A stretch of DNA of 64,000 nt, taken from positions 6,882,001-6,946,000 of the forward strand of contig JBANDB010000004.1 in the NCBI GenBank assembly GCA_037576215.1. Reading direction: 5' to 3'. The stretch's first letter is position 1. The number at the start of each line of letters is the position of its first letter. Shown here piece by piece: positions 23,095-35,999 of the stretch. Made by a program: the position numbers and the translations under genes. The notes below the pieces were generated by a model, which ran no database searches, was not told the DNA's origin, and was given only the letters and a program-made list of their open reading frames with translations. This stretch comes from Armillaria gallica (taxonomy: Eukaryota; Basidiomycota; Agaricomycetes; Agaricales; Physalacriaceae).

Positions 23095-26000
23095 GCACTG
23101 GCAACATGGAATGCACCGGTTTATGCCTTCTACTCACCCATTCCTAGCATTGAATATCGACAGGGCCACCAATGCTACATATGACATGTCTGGCCAAGAA
23201 TTGTCACCATGAGGTCAACCAGTTTCTCAATATGGCCAATGCTTCATCGACAAAGAATTTGCGCAATCATGTTAAGAAGTGCTGGGGGGAGGATGTCCTG
23301 AAAGCTGCAGATGCCATCAAACATCTATGCTGTAAGGCTAGCAAACTCTCTGGTAAGAGAAAGTTGTGTCTGCGTCTGCAAGATCTTTTGTATATGCAAG
23401 GAGGGTTGCTACCTGCTCTGAAGGGATCCGATAGAATCTGCTCCATCTGCAGATACAATAGAAAGAAGTAGTCCAAGCATCCACTTAGGATGCTGAACTG
23501 AGAGTGGTTGTGTGAAGATAGCAAGAGAAAAGGAGAATTCCTTGCAATCTGCTTGCAATGCTAGGTTCAGAGGCAGCTAGATGTGCTTAGGAGAGTAGCG
23601 GAATTTATTTCTTTAGTGTGCTATGAGCAAGTGAGATTAACTGCCTTTCTAAGTACATTATGCATGCTTATATAGTAGCAGATCCGAGTCCAGCTCCCTG
23701 CTTCTGCACCTGCCTGCTCTGATAGCCCTGAATGTATCTTCAAAGGCTGATATTTGACATGAGCTGTCGCACTGGAATCTGCTGCATGAGCTACTCCAGT
23801 GTCATCGAGCGTGCTCTGCAACACCTTCCTCATCCGGTCTGGTTCGAGAATAGCCATATATGGCTATCTGCTGTCAGTCAATTTGTCTGCTCTTCAAGGG
23901 TGAACCTTCTGCCATCCACTCACATGGGCGCTTCAGGTTGATAGCTGTCAGCTCCTGGAGCCTAGGCTAGTCAAATTCCCATGAAACGAGGCGGTTTCAT
24001 GATGGATAGCATATGGCCAGGCAGACGATGCATTGCTTGGCGGACATGAAGCAGATGGGTGGTTGGCTGGGCAGATTCTGCAGGAATCCTATTTTTGAAC
24101 AGTAGGAAAGTGCAACTGGAGGAGCAGCAAGTGAAAGTAGTTGTAGTATAGCACCTAGTTGCTGTATCAAGGTGAAAGCCAAAATTTGGTGCACACATAG
24201 ATGTGGTGCAGCACAAGGCAATGCACCAAATGTTGTCCAAGCTCACTGTAACTCATCTCAAAATGGTTCAATTACACAGGCATTTTCACATGTTGAGGAA
24301 AAGGGAAAAGTTATGTATTCGCATTACCAGCATACCAAACCTGAAGCCCAGTGAGCATGAAGTATATTTTTCAACTTCATAGGTGCTTATCATTCAATAC
24401 AACAGTGCCAAGTTTGTTTGATGGATCTCTGAGAGCCTATGCCTGTTTGCAATTGCAAAGGATCGAGGCTTCAATTGTTTGATGAAAACAGGTCAACCAG
24501 AGTGTTATATTCCTCACCCATCAACAATCTTGTGAGACATCAAGGCTGTCTTCACCAAATCCCATAATTGGATTGCCAAGCTGTTGCAGGTGAGTCATGT
24601 GACAACTATATTGAATAGCGTTAACAATAACAAACCAAGAAATATGATGGACATCTAAACTTTGCCACCAACACCTGGACATCACCGAATCACCATCCGT
24701 ATGTTGCTGTTACAGTGCATTTGGAATATAAAGGCAAACCTATAAGCCTGTTGTTAGATTTCATGGAAGTTGCAAAGGTACAATAATTATACTCGCCTTG
24801 TCATGCACATGAGTAACAGGGCACCTACAGTCCCACACCAGCACAAACCCAGCAGAAGCATTTGAGCAGATGCTAGACGAGTTTGGTATTAGTGAAAAGG
24901 TGTTCACTTTGCTGAGGAAGGATAGGGATAAAATTTCTTACCTGACCATATAGATCCTAAGTATAACATGTGACAATGTGAGCAATAATGATACCATGGT
25001 TGATGTTCTCACCAAAAGCATTCTTGCCTTTCCTGGAGAAAAACACCAGACTTGATGCTTTGCCCATGTTGTAAACCTTGTCACGAAGAGCCTCTTGAAT
25101 CAGTTTGAGCCTCCAAAGAAGAAGAAGGAGGATGCCACTAATAATATGGAATATGAAATTATCAAACTAGCCAAGGGTTTGGAACAGGAGGATTTAGATA
25201 TCCATCTGAAAGAGGCTGAGGTAGCAGGCAACATCAAGAGGGATGATACTGATAGGTTGGTTGATGAGCTTGCACTGCTGAGTGTTGAGGACTGGGAGAA
25301 ATGGCAGGCTGAGACTCATGCTGTCCAGATGGCCTTAGTTAAGGCATGTACTGAGAGGCAAATTTGATGCACCATATCTTATCTCTCCATCCAGATCCGA
25401 AATGTTCATTCAAAATAATCTATTCCAGCACAATACTCCTCCCCAAGTGGAAGAAAATTGTTGATGAGTTGAAGCTAGCCCAGAAGATGCTCCCCCATGA
25501 TGTCTCAACCCATTGGAACTTGACATTCAATATGCTTGACGTAGCACTTGCATACAAGTCGGCAGTAAAAGAGTTAACAGGTGATGAGAATAGTGGAGTG
25601 ACTGAGTACAAGCTATCAAGATCAGAGTGGACAGTGCTGGAAAACCTTCGTGATGTGTTAAACGTAAGCTGCAGTCACTTTGTCATGTGAACATACCTGA
25701 TGGTTGGTCACAATATGACACTATCACAATCTCATTCTCATACCACCAGGTTTTAAAGGATGCTATGCTGTATTTCTCTCGTTCCACACCAAATATTGCT
25801 ACTGTGACACCTGCCATGGATCACATTGACTATGTCTTCATAATGGCCTCCATCAATAATGTTCAGCTATCGTCTCTTGTTCATGCAAGTCTACTTGTGG
25901 CAAAAAAGACATTAAATCAGTACTACAGTATGATGGATGAATCTGATCTGTATCATATAGCTATGGCTAAGCTATTAGTTGATTTTTTGTACACGCTACA

Positions 26001-26725
26001 TGGCTAATATCTTCTCTTAGTTCTCCACCCCTGATACAAACTTGATTACTTTGTTGAAGCAAATTGAGAGGCTGGCTGTGTTGCGAATGCCTGAAAGCTT
26101 GTATGTGAGGAATTTGAGCAGAATTATAAGAGCTTGATGGATAATATTGTCATCATGGATGACAACACTGTGGATGGCACACAGGTATGTCCTTTTGTAT
26201 ACCCATTTATACTGGCTGGTAACTGATGGGCACAGGCTCACACATCCAATAACATCTTTGATAACCTGAGCAACATGAAGAAGCTCAGACATGCCAATCT
26301 ACATGATGACTTGGAATGCTATCTCTCCACCGACACGGAGATTACAGATGACACTCTGATGTGGTGGAAAGAGAAGCAGAGCATGTATCCCTGCCTCTCG
26401 AGGATGGCATTGGACTATCTGTTCATTCCTGGTACATCACTCAATCCATTGTTTAAGTTGGTATTGTTGCTGATACTTACTGGTAGCTACTTCCATGGAT
26501 GTTGAGCGCATGTTCAGCCATGGGCACCTATTCATGTCACACATTCGTAATAAGCTCACAGCTCAGACATTGCATGCACTAATGTGCTTGGGTCAATGGA
26601 GTCTTTACGGGTTCATTCAGGATAGTGATATTCATGATGTCTCACTCCTCCCAGAATTACCAGAGAGTGAGTGTCGCACAGATGATGATTTCTCGATGCC
26701 TGAAGGGTGGGATAAGATGAAGTAG
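23095..26725 (+). pseudogene. hAT-1 transposase, main body
   Basis: The pieces, in order, are a zinc-finger-like N-terminal region (YAFYSPIPSIEYRQGHQC ... NLRNHVKKCWGED); the block GSITQAFSHVEEKG; LMKTGQPECYIPHPST; FATNTWTSPNHHPYVAVTVH, where the RNase H-fold first acidic residue is Asn instead of Asp; ITCDNVSNNDTM with the second Asp; CFAHVVNL; STHWNLTFNML; and the C-terminal hAT dimerisation region MDVERMFSHGHLFMSHIRN. The transposase would cut and paste hAT-1 via its terminal repeats. Stops, frame changes and a foreign insert inactivate it. The same order is seen in hAT-2 (62075-64000). Family assignment rests on these motifs. Confidence 0.85.
23325..24190. mobile_element. Foreign insert inside the hAT-1 transposase (about 865 bp)
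   Basis: The zinc-finger exon and the next conserved block, adjacent in hAT-2 (about 62930-62950), are pushed apart here. The inserted sequence is CpG-richer than its surroundings and has a TATA-like gcttatatagtag (about 23668). I could not define its ends or a TSD; boundaries are approximate. Confidence 0.5.
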
Positions 26726-26916
26726 GTTGCCAAAATGTATATGTAGTTCTGTATAAAATTAAACCAGTGCTTACCTGCCAACCTGCCTGACCCCTGCATA
26801 CCTGTCTGACCTGAACCACACCCACACCCACTGCAGGGGTAGGGTGAGTAACAGGTAAAAGTATGGGTCACCTCTGGTAAACCTGGGGGACACCTGTGCT
26901 ATTCACTATTCAGTAT

Positions 26917-27107
26917 TGAAGGCTTATAGAGTTGACTTGTCTAGATGTCACTTCTAAGTCCATTCTTATACTGCATTGCTCACTATCTTATGTATTATTC
27001 TAGCTATCAGTGTAAAGCCTTCACTATAGCTCTCTGTACCACTTGTAGACTGTGCTATTTGATAGAAAATCGCAAAATCTATGGGTAGCCTGATACCAAG
27101 TGTATCA
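26917..27107 (-). mobile_element. LTR-D1, terminal part
   Basis: The last 191 bp of LTR-D1, matching 22795-22985 of LTR-D2, displaced by hAT-1. It ends ...TACCAAGTGTATCA against the last codons of the GH76 pseudogene. I find no matching TSD with the left flank at 11653-11656. Confidence 0.75.
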
Positions 27108-29320
27108 CCAGTTGTTTAACAATCTCAGCAGCTCCTCCATAAGTGTCTGCTCTCTTCTATCAGATAGTGGATTCTCAGGGCTGGCAAGATGAGCTCCTGT
27201 TGAAGCAATCATCACAGTCCATACATTTGCTCCTATGATCCCCACTGAACTGTTATCCATGGCCCCCAAAAACAAAGAGTCTCCTCCTATTGTGACCCAA
27301 GGGAATTGAGCAGATTTCACCTGGTTTCTCAAATGCTGCTCTTCTGATATCCCTGAAGAGGCCATATTTTGTGCAGTCACAAACAGTGTTAGCATTGGCA
27401 AGCACCCATCTGCACCCAAAGGGCTATCATTCCTCTATCAATGTTGTTTGCACAAGAAAAGGGTGCCTGCTATTGACACAGTGAGAAGGGTTATTCTGCC
27501 AATGACACTGCCCACTATAATTCTGGCAAAGTTCTTCTTTGCTAATGATGCTGACCTATTTAATAATTGTGGTGGCATTGATGTGCTCACACTTGAGGTA
27601 GGGATATCACTTGAGGCAAGATTATCTGAAAGCTGTATTTTACTGAGCAACACAGTCAAAGCCATGGTCTATGTAGCACTATTGAACAAGGTGCCTAGTG
27701 GTCCTGTCCAGGATGTCCCATAAATGTTGCTCTTGCTTGAGGACCTGGCCTGTTCAATGATGGAATTATACTGTGTCCCAGACCAAAGTTACATAAACCA
27801 GGAAACCCAAATTTATAAAGGCTTACCTGAACACCAATGTATTCCTTGATATATTCTCAAATATCAGAGGATGTTGTGTTGTGCTCATACAATGCCACAA
27901 GAGCTCATATGATGTAATGACCTCCAGTGTCATTTCATTTCCCATCAAAATAATAATGAGTCCATGAGATAAATTTATAGTCAAGAAACATATCACCATA
28001 GACTCTATCCTCCCTCTGCCATGGTGAATCAGTTGTAAAGGCAACAATGGTAGTGTGTAATCTTGCAGAATTCAGTTCATAATATACAGACAATGAGCAT
28101 CTGTTAGCACATAGGAGGCCTCAATTGTTGCATTATAGGAGATTCCAGTGAGGATGACCAAACCCTCAATGAAGACCCCAGAACCATAGAGGTCCAGCAG
28201 TAAAGCTCCCAAGCAACTTGAAGATTGGTTTGAGTTTAAGTTAATAATGGATAGCACAAGATTAGATGGATTGAGAAGATGTGACTGTATGGAATTTGCT
28301 AATTCAACAGAAGAATCAATATATGTCTGGCTGGATGTTGCTTCTCCAGTAGAGCAAAAACACTTAATCACAGTCAGCCAAGCATATAGTCTATATCACA
28401 GAAGATTTGTGGAATTCACATAAGAAAAAAGTTAGTTGTACAGAGTTAGCCATGAATCAAATACAATGGAAACAGAAATAAACTCAGATGCAAAACTTGT
28501 AATGCCTGAATCATTGAGATTGGTGCTCTAGTCATTAGATTAATGAATGAAACATAGTAAATCAAGACTCACTTCATAGGTTCTGCCAGCCAGGGTTGCT
28601 GTTGACTGGGATCAGATCATAGAGCAGCTATAGTCATGAATAATGCTCATCACCTTGACAAGATAACAAGAGATTAAAATGCTTAACATCTATGATGCCT
28701 GATGTGGCTTGTTCATTAGAAATTGTGTATTGCCTTGCTGAAGCCCACAAAGTCACAGCAAGGACTAGAAAGTCTGGGTCTTGATAAATGGTTTAAGTCT
28801 GAGCTGCAGCATATCCATAACTCCTATGGCAGAAATGATCAGCACAAACATGTTTGCATATAATCTACCTCATATCACAGATGGCAACTATCATTGAAAA
28901 TGATGTTGTCAGTTATTCAGAAATCACTTTCAGCAAACATAGCTAATGCTGAACCTAAGGTTGGTCAGCAGCAATTCAAAAGATATAATGAGAGCATACT
29001 AATGACTACTAATGACAAATCCAAAAAGCTAGGCATTGCCAACTCTGCAAGTGCAAAATACTGCTTCAGCATGTCTTTGTACTTCATCTGGTTTGTCAGC
29101 CTATCAAATTCTGCCATTTGTGCATAAAGTCTTCCAGTGGCTTCATATATAATATCTGATAATATCATAGGAGAGTTAATATTGAAGCACTATATATGAA
29201 ATTGAATGCTACACACCACTGAATTGTCTGGTGGTCTGATTGAGGTCATTAATTGCTTTCTCAAGAGCAGCATTTGCAATGCTAATGCAGTCATCCTTAG
29301 ACAGTATGATGTTTGGGCTT
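27108..29320 (-). pseudogene. GH76-family membrane protein, decayed, 3' end cut by LTR-D1
   Basis: Minus-strand exon fragments read, in order, ISIANAALEKAINDLNQTT (about 29300); GRLYAQMAEFDRLTNQMKYK and QYFALAE (about 29100); SYGYAAAQ..IYQDPDFL (about 28800); CQGD and ATLAGRTY (about 28600); ATSSQTYIDSSVELANSI and QSHLLNPSN, then GVFIEGLVILTGISYNAT (28371-28072); a transmembrane segment FARIIVGSVIGRITLLTV (27665-27438); and a cytoplasmic tail ending ELLRLLNNW (27105). This matches Agaricomycete GH76 (endo-alpha-1,6-mannanase-like, cell-wall) proteins as I know them. Stops and frameshifts disable it; the TGA closing the frame comes from LTR-D1. A second, truncated copy is at 43253-44080. Confidence 0.75.
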
Positions 29321-30600
29321 TATTTTTGTATCAGTGTTTGTCATAGTCAGGTATAGAAGGAGTATTCACTCTCCAGGCAGTAGAAGGTGTAAGGTCTTGG
29401 GCTGCCACTAAGTATGAACTCAAAGCAAATAGTGCCTAGATAAAAACTAGCTGCATCTGAGGAAAGATAGTTATCTGATAGACCTGAGGCTCAGAGTCTT
29501 CAAAGCCTGGTGTGAAGGCTAGGTGAAAGATGACAAAGTTAGCATAGACTCTAATAAGTTCACAGTAACTCACATTGAGATCTTAGAAAATCAACAATAT
29601 ATGGCACTTGAGACTATGCAACATGATAAGGTGCAGATATCATGATACAAGAGTAGTGTAATGAAGAACATTGATCAGGAGTCGTGATAGAACAGTTATT
29701 CAATTGTTCATGTGAGGAGTGTATAGCCAAGTTGGATGTTGATAAACTTGCACTTAGTCTACAGTAGGTTGCACCACTGAATGTATCCTATTCTTGAACT
29801 GATCATCTTCAAAGAGTCTCTACTTCATAAAACACATTCAATAGTGTGATTACAATAGAAAGAGTCTCTATCACCCAGCCTATGGTTCATCATGCCAAGG
29901 CTGATTGAGTATTATATAATGTATTGGTGTTCTTTAATAGTGTGTTTTACTATCATGCCTGATATTGAATCCATCTAAACAGATGAAGGTACTGTCATCT
30001 ATGTTGACTCTATTGGTCAAGAGTACAAGGAATGTGCTGCTCACTGGCTATTCTGATGCAAACAAAATAAAAGCATGTCAGCACCTGCTGAATGCAAGCA
30101 AAGACAGAAACAAAACCAGGCACAAATGACACAGATATTTTGTTCTGCCCCATAGGACCTTCAAGATCTTCCAATTATTTGCCACCTATTCAGATTTCAT
30201 ATCCATGTCCAGATCACTGGCTATTACACAAGAGTAAGACAGCAATTACACAACTTATCAGATCCTGCACCCGTAATCAAGCTGGCAGTGTCTTCATTAG
30301 CATACTTAATATAAACACTTTCTCTATTCCTATAATGTAAGATAAAAGACATAGGAATGAACTGCTTGTTTGATGTACATTTCCTAGCACATTTCCCTGG
30401 TCCAGTGCAACAAGACAGACTTCTTGATAGCCACTTCACATAAAGTGTATGAGTGAAAGACTGTTGCCCAAAAGCAACCTCAGTTGACCTGTTGAATGCC
30501 TCCTTCATTCACTGTGCATACAATTAAGTGCTTCAATTGATGAAAGCAATAAGAAATCATGCCTTCTTTCCCAGAGAAAAGATTTAGTCATAAAGTATGA
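29321..30600. other. No gene recognised
   Basis: AT-rich, CpG-poor sequence with scattered short frames of no recognisable family. I see no terminal repeats. Confidence 0.5.
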
Positions 30601-33300
30601 TCTGTGAGAATGGATCATGGTCAACTGTTCTACACTGCCTTCAGTAAAACAGCCTTATTCTGGCAGTAACATGCTTGGTCCTTACTTCCAATCAGTTACT
30701 TGTGGGCCAAGATTCCTTGTGGCCAGTTTTAGGGTCACTTTCATCCAATTTCTTGACTTTCTTGTGATCTCCAATGTCAGTAGGAATGGCTCATCTGTTT
30801 TGTATAAGCAATCAGAAAACAATGTTTGTGGAGAGGAGATTAGAAGACATACATTAGCCATGTTGGTGATAGAGATTGGTGTGGCAACCCATCAGCACCT
30901 GGTAAACACAGCAGGTGAGCCTATCTATAATGTGTACCATGTGGATCCAGGTCATTTGTTTGGCTGAGTCCCACATCAGAAGTAGGATAGACCTGCAGTT
31001 GCTTAATGCATGTCTACTACTACTCTGGTTCTGCTGCAGAGATGGCATTCAGTTCCCAAAACTGGTGTTTGTTTGCTCACTTGTACATGAGAACCATCTT
31101 GTTGACTTGATAAATTTTGCATAAAAATTAATGACAGCTGTAAACATGGGCTTTGTTCACTATTTATATGATCAGAAAGATAGCTTAAGAATGTAATGTG
31201 AAAAGGTACCATTCAACTTCACCAAGGAATGTTTTGAGCATCTACTGATAATTGCAGGGTGTGTACAACCCAAGAAAACAAGGATCCTGATATCACTTAT
31301 GGTACATCATTACTGCCTGATCCCCTTCTGTTGATGGCTCAATGTTGTATCCTAGTATGAAAGCTGAAATGGAGCAAACAGATCCAAGAGATGGGAAGAT
31401 GCTTGTAAAGACACAGTGAGGAGAGGCATTGAGTCTTGATAAATGATTGGTTGTATAGATGATCCTCCTGAAGAATGGATACAAGTAGGATAGTGAAGGT
31501 GATGTCATGCTATCTTGAGGTATGGTGGTGCTTTCATTGGTACAGCAATCATGCTGTCTCTCTTTTTAAACAAGCACAAAGTTGCTACACAAGCTGTTCA
31601 ATTAGGATGCAAGGGCCCTAAGCCTGTACACATTTCTTATGTTGATATTTATGCAGCCCTGGGTCCTCCAGAGATCACTTGCATTCCTATTTTCATGGAT
31701 GGTTGGTCAAATATATCTTCAGATAAGTGTTTCTCTAATAGCAACAAGCTTTGTCCTCACCTCCAGTCACTTTCTTGGAGGCAAAGATTCATTGTAACCA
31801 GCTTCAAGTTTGATCTTGCACAAAGAAGAGGCTTAATCTTGCAGAGATTAGGATTTGTGGTACACACACAATCAGTAAGAATGAATATACCCTACTCATG
31901 TCACCCTTGAATCCATCACATCCATTTGTATAAATGAGAAGGTCCTACTGACAGCTACATATGCTGTTCAATTAGAAAATAAGGGTACACATGTAGGCAA
32001 AGAATGGATGCAGTCACCATATCAGTACAAGTCCTGCAGAGCCCCCTAACATTGTTGCTATCATGGCTGGCTGGTTAACATCACTTTCAGCTAAGTAGTG
32101 TCTCTCAGAGAGCAACAAACTTGCTCCTCACCACTAGTCACTTTTTGGGGGCAAATGCTTTTAAGGTTAAATTACTATACTCCAGAGTCACATTATTTGG
32201 AAGATGAAAGAAATAGAAAACCCTGTACCATCAGGAAAGGACCCAACTCTTAAATACCATAATAGCCCCTCAGATTTTCTCTTGGCCATATGGCAGTACA
32301 AATGAAAGAAATTCTGTCATATCAGTGGCATTTATTGATATTGATTACTGTACTATTTCAATCTTACATTCATGGCTTGTGACATGTTATGCAACATCTT
32401 CAGCTGAGCAGATGTTCATGGATGGCCATGACAGTGTATGTCCATCTTTATGTTGCATGATCTTCATTACTGTTGTGGCCTTGTGTTTATCTTCTATAAC
32501 TGAATATCTAGGCCATAAGTTCAGTCTTCCTAACTGCATTTTTTTCTACCACCCAGTGATGATGTCATGGATTGTTGGATACACAATTTTGAATTTTCCA
32601 GAAGGGCCAAATGTTGGCAAGAGAATAGGTCAATAACAAGGGGTACTAGGATTGCAGACTGGTACACACTGGTGGTAGGTAGGTTAGGCCTAAAAGGCCA
32701 CTAAAATTCTTTTGTAACACCCTATATATAAGTACATGCACACATTTTCATATAAAATATATGCATTATCTGACCCAATTTGAGGATTCTTTTTTGTAGG
32801 TAAACCTTTACTGTGACCTCACAAACACCTATGTACTTTTGGCTGTGGTTGAGATGCACAGGGTAACAAATGAATCTTTTATATGCTTTCAATATCATAC
32901 AATACTTCTCAAACACACATAATTAGACAAATTTTCCACCTTGGCATGGCTCATAGCAGAACATGGGTGCTAAACAGATGTGGCATCAAGTCTGCTGGAT
33001 GAGATCATCAGGCATATTATGCTATATATAGCAATAATAATGTCATAAGGTAGGCAGGTTGGGGGTCAAGGGCCATTAAGAGTTTTTTCGATGTTGTGTA
33101 CTAAATCCCAAAATCAATACCCTCTTGATCAATAAATTTTCTAATGTTGGTGCTATTTCTGCACCCCAACTTGATACCAACAACTTTTCATAGTCATGAG
33201 TCCATTCAATCACTGGTACAATAGAAACATCTGGAAATGTGCATAGACACTCAGGACATGTGTATTTCATTATTCCTTGCTCAAAAATGACATTAATTTA
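30600..33300. repeat. Diverged repeat Z, copy 1 (internally duplicated)
   Basis: Blocks at 30710-30960, 31270-31400 and 32640-32715 match, in order, 48650-48850, 48975-49060 and 49080-49165. Examples are gcagaagacatacatt, ttcccttctgttgatg and ggtaggtaggttgggcc. Within copy 1 a segment with aatcagttacttgtgggcc recurs with changes at about 30690, 31760 and 32125, suggesting internal duplication. A 131-codon plus frame (31515-31910) shows no known motif. Copy 1 is much longer than copy 2. Confidence 0.5.
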
Positions 33301-33499
33301 GAATTTTCCTTTGACTCTTCACTGTAAGCTATGGCATGCTATGAGATATACATATCTTCAGTTCACAGGCTACTATGACAAGTTATATGAACTTAAGGTC
33401 AAAATAGTACAGTACAAGTGAGTAATGTCCAGTTTGAAAGGCAGAGAATAACAATAACATCAGCATTGATTTATTCTATCTGTGAAGATTATAAACATG

Positions 33500-33850
33500 G
33501 AACTTAGCAGAACAAAACATGTGAAATACCTATGCATGTTAGCATCAGTCAAGAGAGAAAGGCAAGGGTGGGAAGCATTAGCTGACAATATCAAAAAATG
33601 CGAAATACCCTGGATTGAATTCTGAATGCTTTTGCCTTTTGCCATCATCACCGTGCTCACTGTTGTACCCTTGCCATCCTTTCTCCCTTCTTCTCAGCAT
33701 CTATGCCTCTGGGATTCTCCAATGCCACCGCCTTTTCACTGCTCTATCTCATAGCAGTTGTCCAAGGGCAGTCATGGACATTGAGCTTTGCATGTGTTAT
33801 TTATCTCTATCAGGGTGTATTATTCATGCCATCTCTTAGTGTGCCTTCCT
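33500..33850. repeat. Segmental repeat R1, copy 1 left part
   Basis: It matches about 39430-39760 (tttgccttttgccatcatca against tttgccttttaacatcatcg). Nearly every CpG of the other copy is TpG or CpA here. The right part of copy 1 is at 36000-36860, displaced by the Plavaka remnant. Confidence 0.6.
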
Positions 33851-35710
33851 GTGTTTTGAGGATTTTCTGCCAGAACCAGCAAATGCCATTGTATTTAATA
33901 ATTTGTTTGATTTTTCTATATGGCATGGCTTCACAAAGCTTCATATGCATACAGAATCAACACTTCAGATCTACGAGGCTCTAACATCATCTCTCAGCAA
34001 ACAGCTTCGCATCTTTGAAACTCAAGTATGCCCACAATTTCAAACCAAAGAGACCCCATCTGAGGCAGGAGCTCGACTTTGGCATCAGACTCAACAGATG
34101 AAAAGGGATGTAGCACCAAATGGCAAAAAGGTTTCAACACATAAAGTCTGATGGCAGTTCAACCTCAAAATGTACAAATTTCATTCATTTGGTGACTACC
34201 TATGAGCAATTTGACAGTATGGCACTACAGACTCGTATAGTACACAGATGGTATGATGTTTTGCTATCATAGACTTAATTTGTGGTTGACAGCAATCAGG
34301 GTGAGCAAGAGCATCACTGTGTTAAGCATTTCTATGTTAGAACAAACAAACATGGCCATGTCAAACAAATTGCCATCTTGGAACAATGCCAAAGATGTTT
34401 CCACCAGATTTACACCAAGCACATAGTCCAGTTGAAGAAGGCTGGTTTAAAACAACCAGCTTGCCTCCAGCCTGATGAAAAGGAACCTCTACTTCCAGGA
34501 AACCCTACAGATCACTATCAGATGTCGAACTCAAGACACTATCCCCTTGATCTTAATCTATGGCTTGCTAATCATGAAGATGACCCAGCACTGAATGTAA
34601 GTCTTGATCTATCGTGCTTGAAACAAACAACAAGCTGATATTACTCTTATTGCTAGGATTTTATTCCAAAGCTTAAAGACCATATTCTACAGTGTTTATT
34701 CATGCATGAGTGAACTGCTGAAATCACTACAAACCACCAGAACTCCCTCTTCATTGTCAATAACCAAATCTACCACCATAAAATACTTCAGATCAACTAC
34801 ACAATGTATGATGTTCATCGAGATCAGGATTCTATCAATCCACATACCTGCTCTAATATTACAGTCCTTGCAAATGATGAGGACAATACTCACCCATACT
34901 GGTATGCTCACATCCTTGGGGTTTTCCATGCCAATGCACAGTACAATGACCTTGAATCAGATGACATTGTACCGGAGCCATTTCAGATTGACTTCCTTTG
35001 GGTTCATTGATACAGTCTTGACTCTGAGTGAAAGTCAGCAGGTGAATTCAAAACAAAAAGACCATATTGCATTGGCTTCATTGATGGTAAAGATCCTGAT
35101 GCATTTGGGTTTTTGAACCCAGATGATGTTATCAGGGCTGTTCATTTGAAACCTGTCTTTTCACATGGTCATACTTCGTGTTTTTTACCTTCATCAATTG
35201 CACACTGACCAGATGAATTTGATAAGGATTGGGAACACTTCTATATGAATATGTATGTCATTTTATTATATGACTGGCTTTGTTTTCTCACTGCTGCCAT
35301 TTAGGTGCATCAACCAAGATATGCTTATGCGCTTTTGTGGCCTTGGAGTTGGACACAAGAACACCTGGAAAGAGACTCACCTATTCCAGAAAGATATCTG
35401 CACAGCTTTCAAAGTTTCTGACCTGTATGAACCAGATGACAATGCCAACAATGTTGATGATCATGATGTTGAAATATCTGATGGTGATTCCCAGACTGCT
35501 TCGTGCACCCCAAGTCCAGCATCAGATTCTCAGAGCTCAGAGTCTTTGGCAGATGATGCTGATGCTGCAGAGTGGGAAGATGCTGATTTGGACAACCCCA
35601 AGGATCTGAGTGAGGATGGTGGTGATGAGGAAAGGTGGTGTGATGAAGATGATAATTCCATTGAGGCTGAAGGAGGCATAGATGATGTCAAGGCATTAGG
35701 CTTTTCATGA
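33850..35710 (+). pseudogene. Plavaka-type transposase, C-terminal half
   Basis: Conserved blocks, in order, are FNNLFDFSIWHGFTKLHMHTE; STLQIYEALTSSLSKQLRIF; SFGDYL..I..YGTTDSYSTQ; GEQEHHCVKHFYVRTNKHG; HQMSNSR-type block (YQMSNSRHYPLDL); DFIPKLKDHIL; YTMYDVHRDQDSINPHT; HPYWYAHILGVFHANAQYND; IGFIDGKDPDAFGFLNPDDV; DMLMRFCGLGVGHKNT; then an acidic tail. These are hallmarks of the C-terminal part of Plavaka DNA-transposon proteins, common in mushroom-forming fungi. Frames change several times through introns, stops and indels, and the N-terminal catalytic region is absent. It sits inside repeat R1 copy 1. Confidence 0.75.
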
Positions 35711-35999
35711 CTATAGGCTCAAGTTTCCAATGTTATCATTATTACATTTTGCCATGGCTGAGTGAAAACTCATTCAACATCTACACTGATTACAGGCAAA
35801 TTACAAGTTGACTTAAGCAGTCATACATATTATATTAAATTATAACTTCTATGTTTGCTTCCTTCACATTTCAAGCTATGGCAAGTACCTTATATCTGTA
35901 TAGACATGCTTACAATGACTTATAATGATGTTAGATCATGGTAGGGCTTTGTAATTGCACCAAGTGATTGTCTGGCATGAGAAGTAATTGACATTTTTT
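35711..35999. other. No gene recognised
   Basis: AT-rich sequence between the Plavaka remnant and the right part of repeat R1. It is probably the 3' end of the Plavaka element, but no terminal repeat was found. Confidence 0.4.

Larger units (their letters stand above)
13976..26908 (+). mobile_element. hAT-1, large hAT transposon with nested insertions (12.9 kb)
   Basis: The ends are a perfect 12-bp inverted repeat, TAGTGAATAGCA (13976-13987) and TGCTATTCACTA (26897-26908). They are flanked by a perfect 8-bp TSD, ttcagtat (13968-13975 and 26909-26916). Both flanks belong to one LTR-D copy, and LTR-D2 shows the join without the element. Inside are the pieces of a plus-strand hAT transposase (17263-17760 and 23095-26725). 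Later passengers are LTR-F1, repeat Y, two MITEs, LTR-D2 with LTR-F2, and a foreign block at about 23325-24190. The transposase is broken, so the element is dead. Confidence 0.85.

Noticed and set aside
31515..31910. 131-codon frame as a coding gene
   Set aside because: Lies in a decayed repeat with internal duplications; no motif or conserved frame in the related segments.
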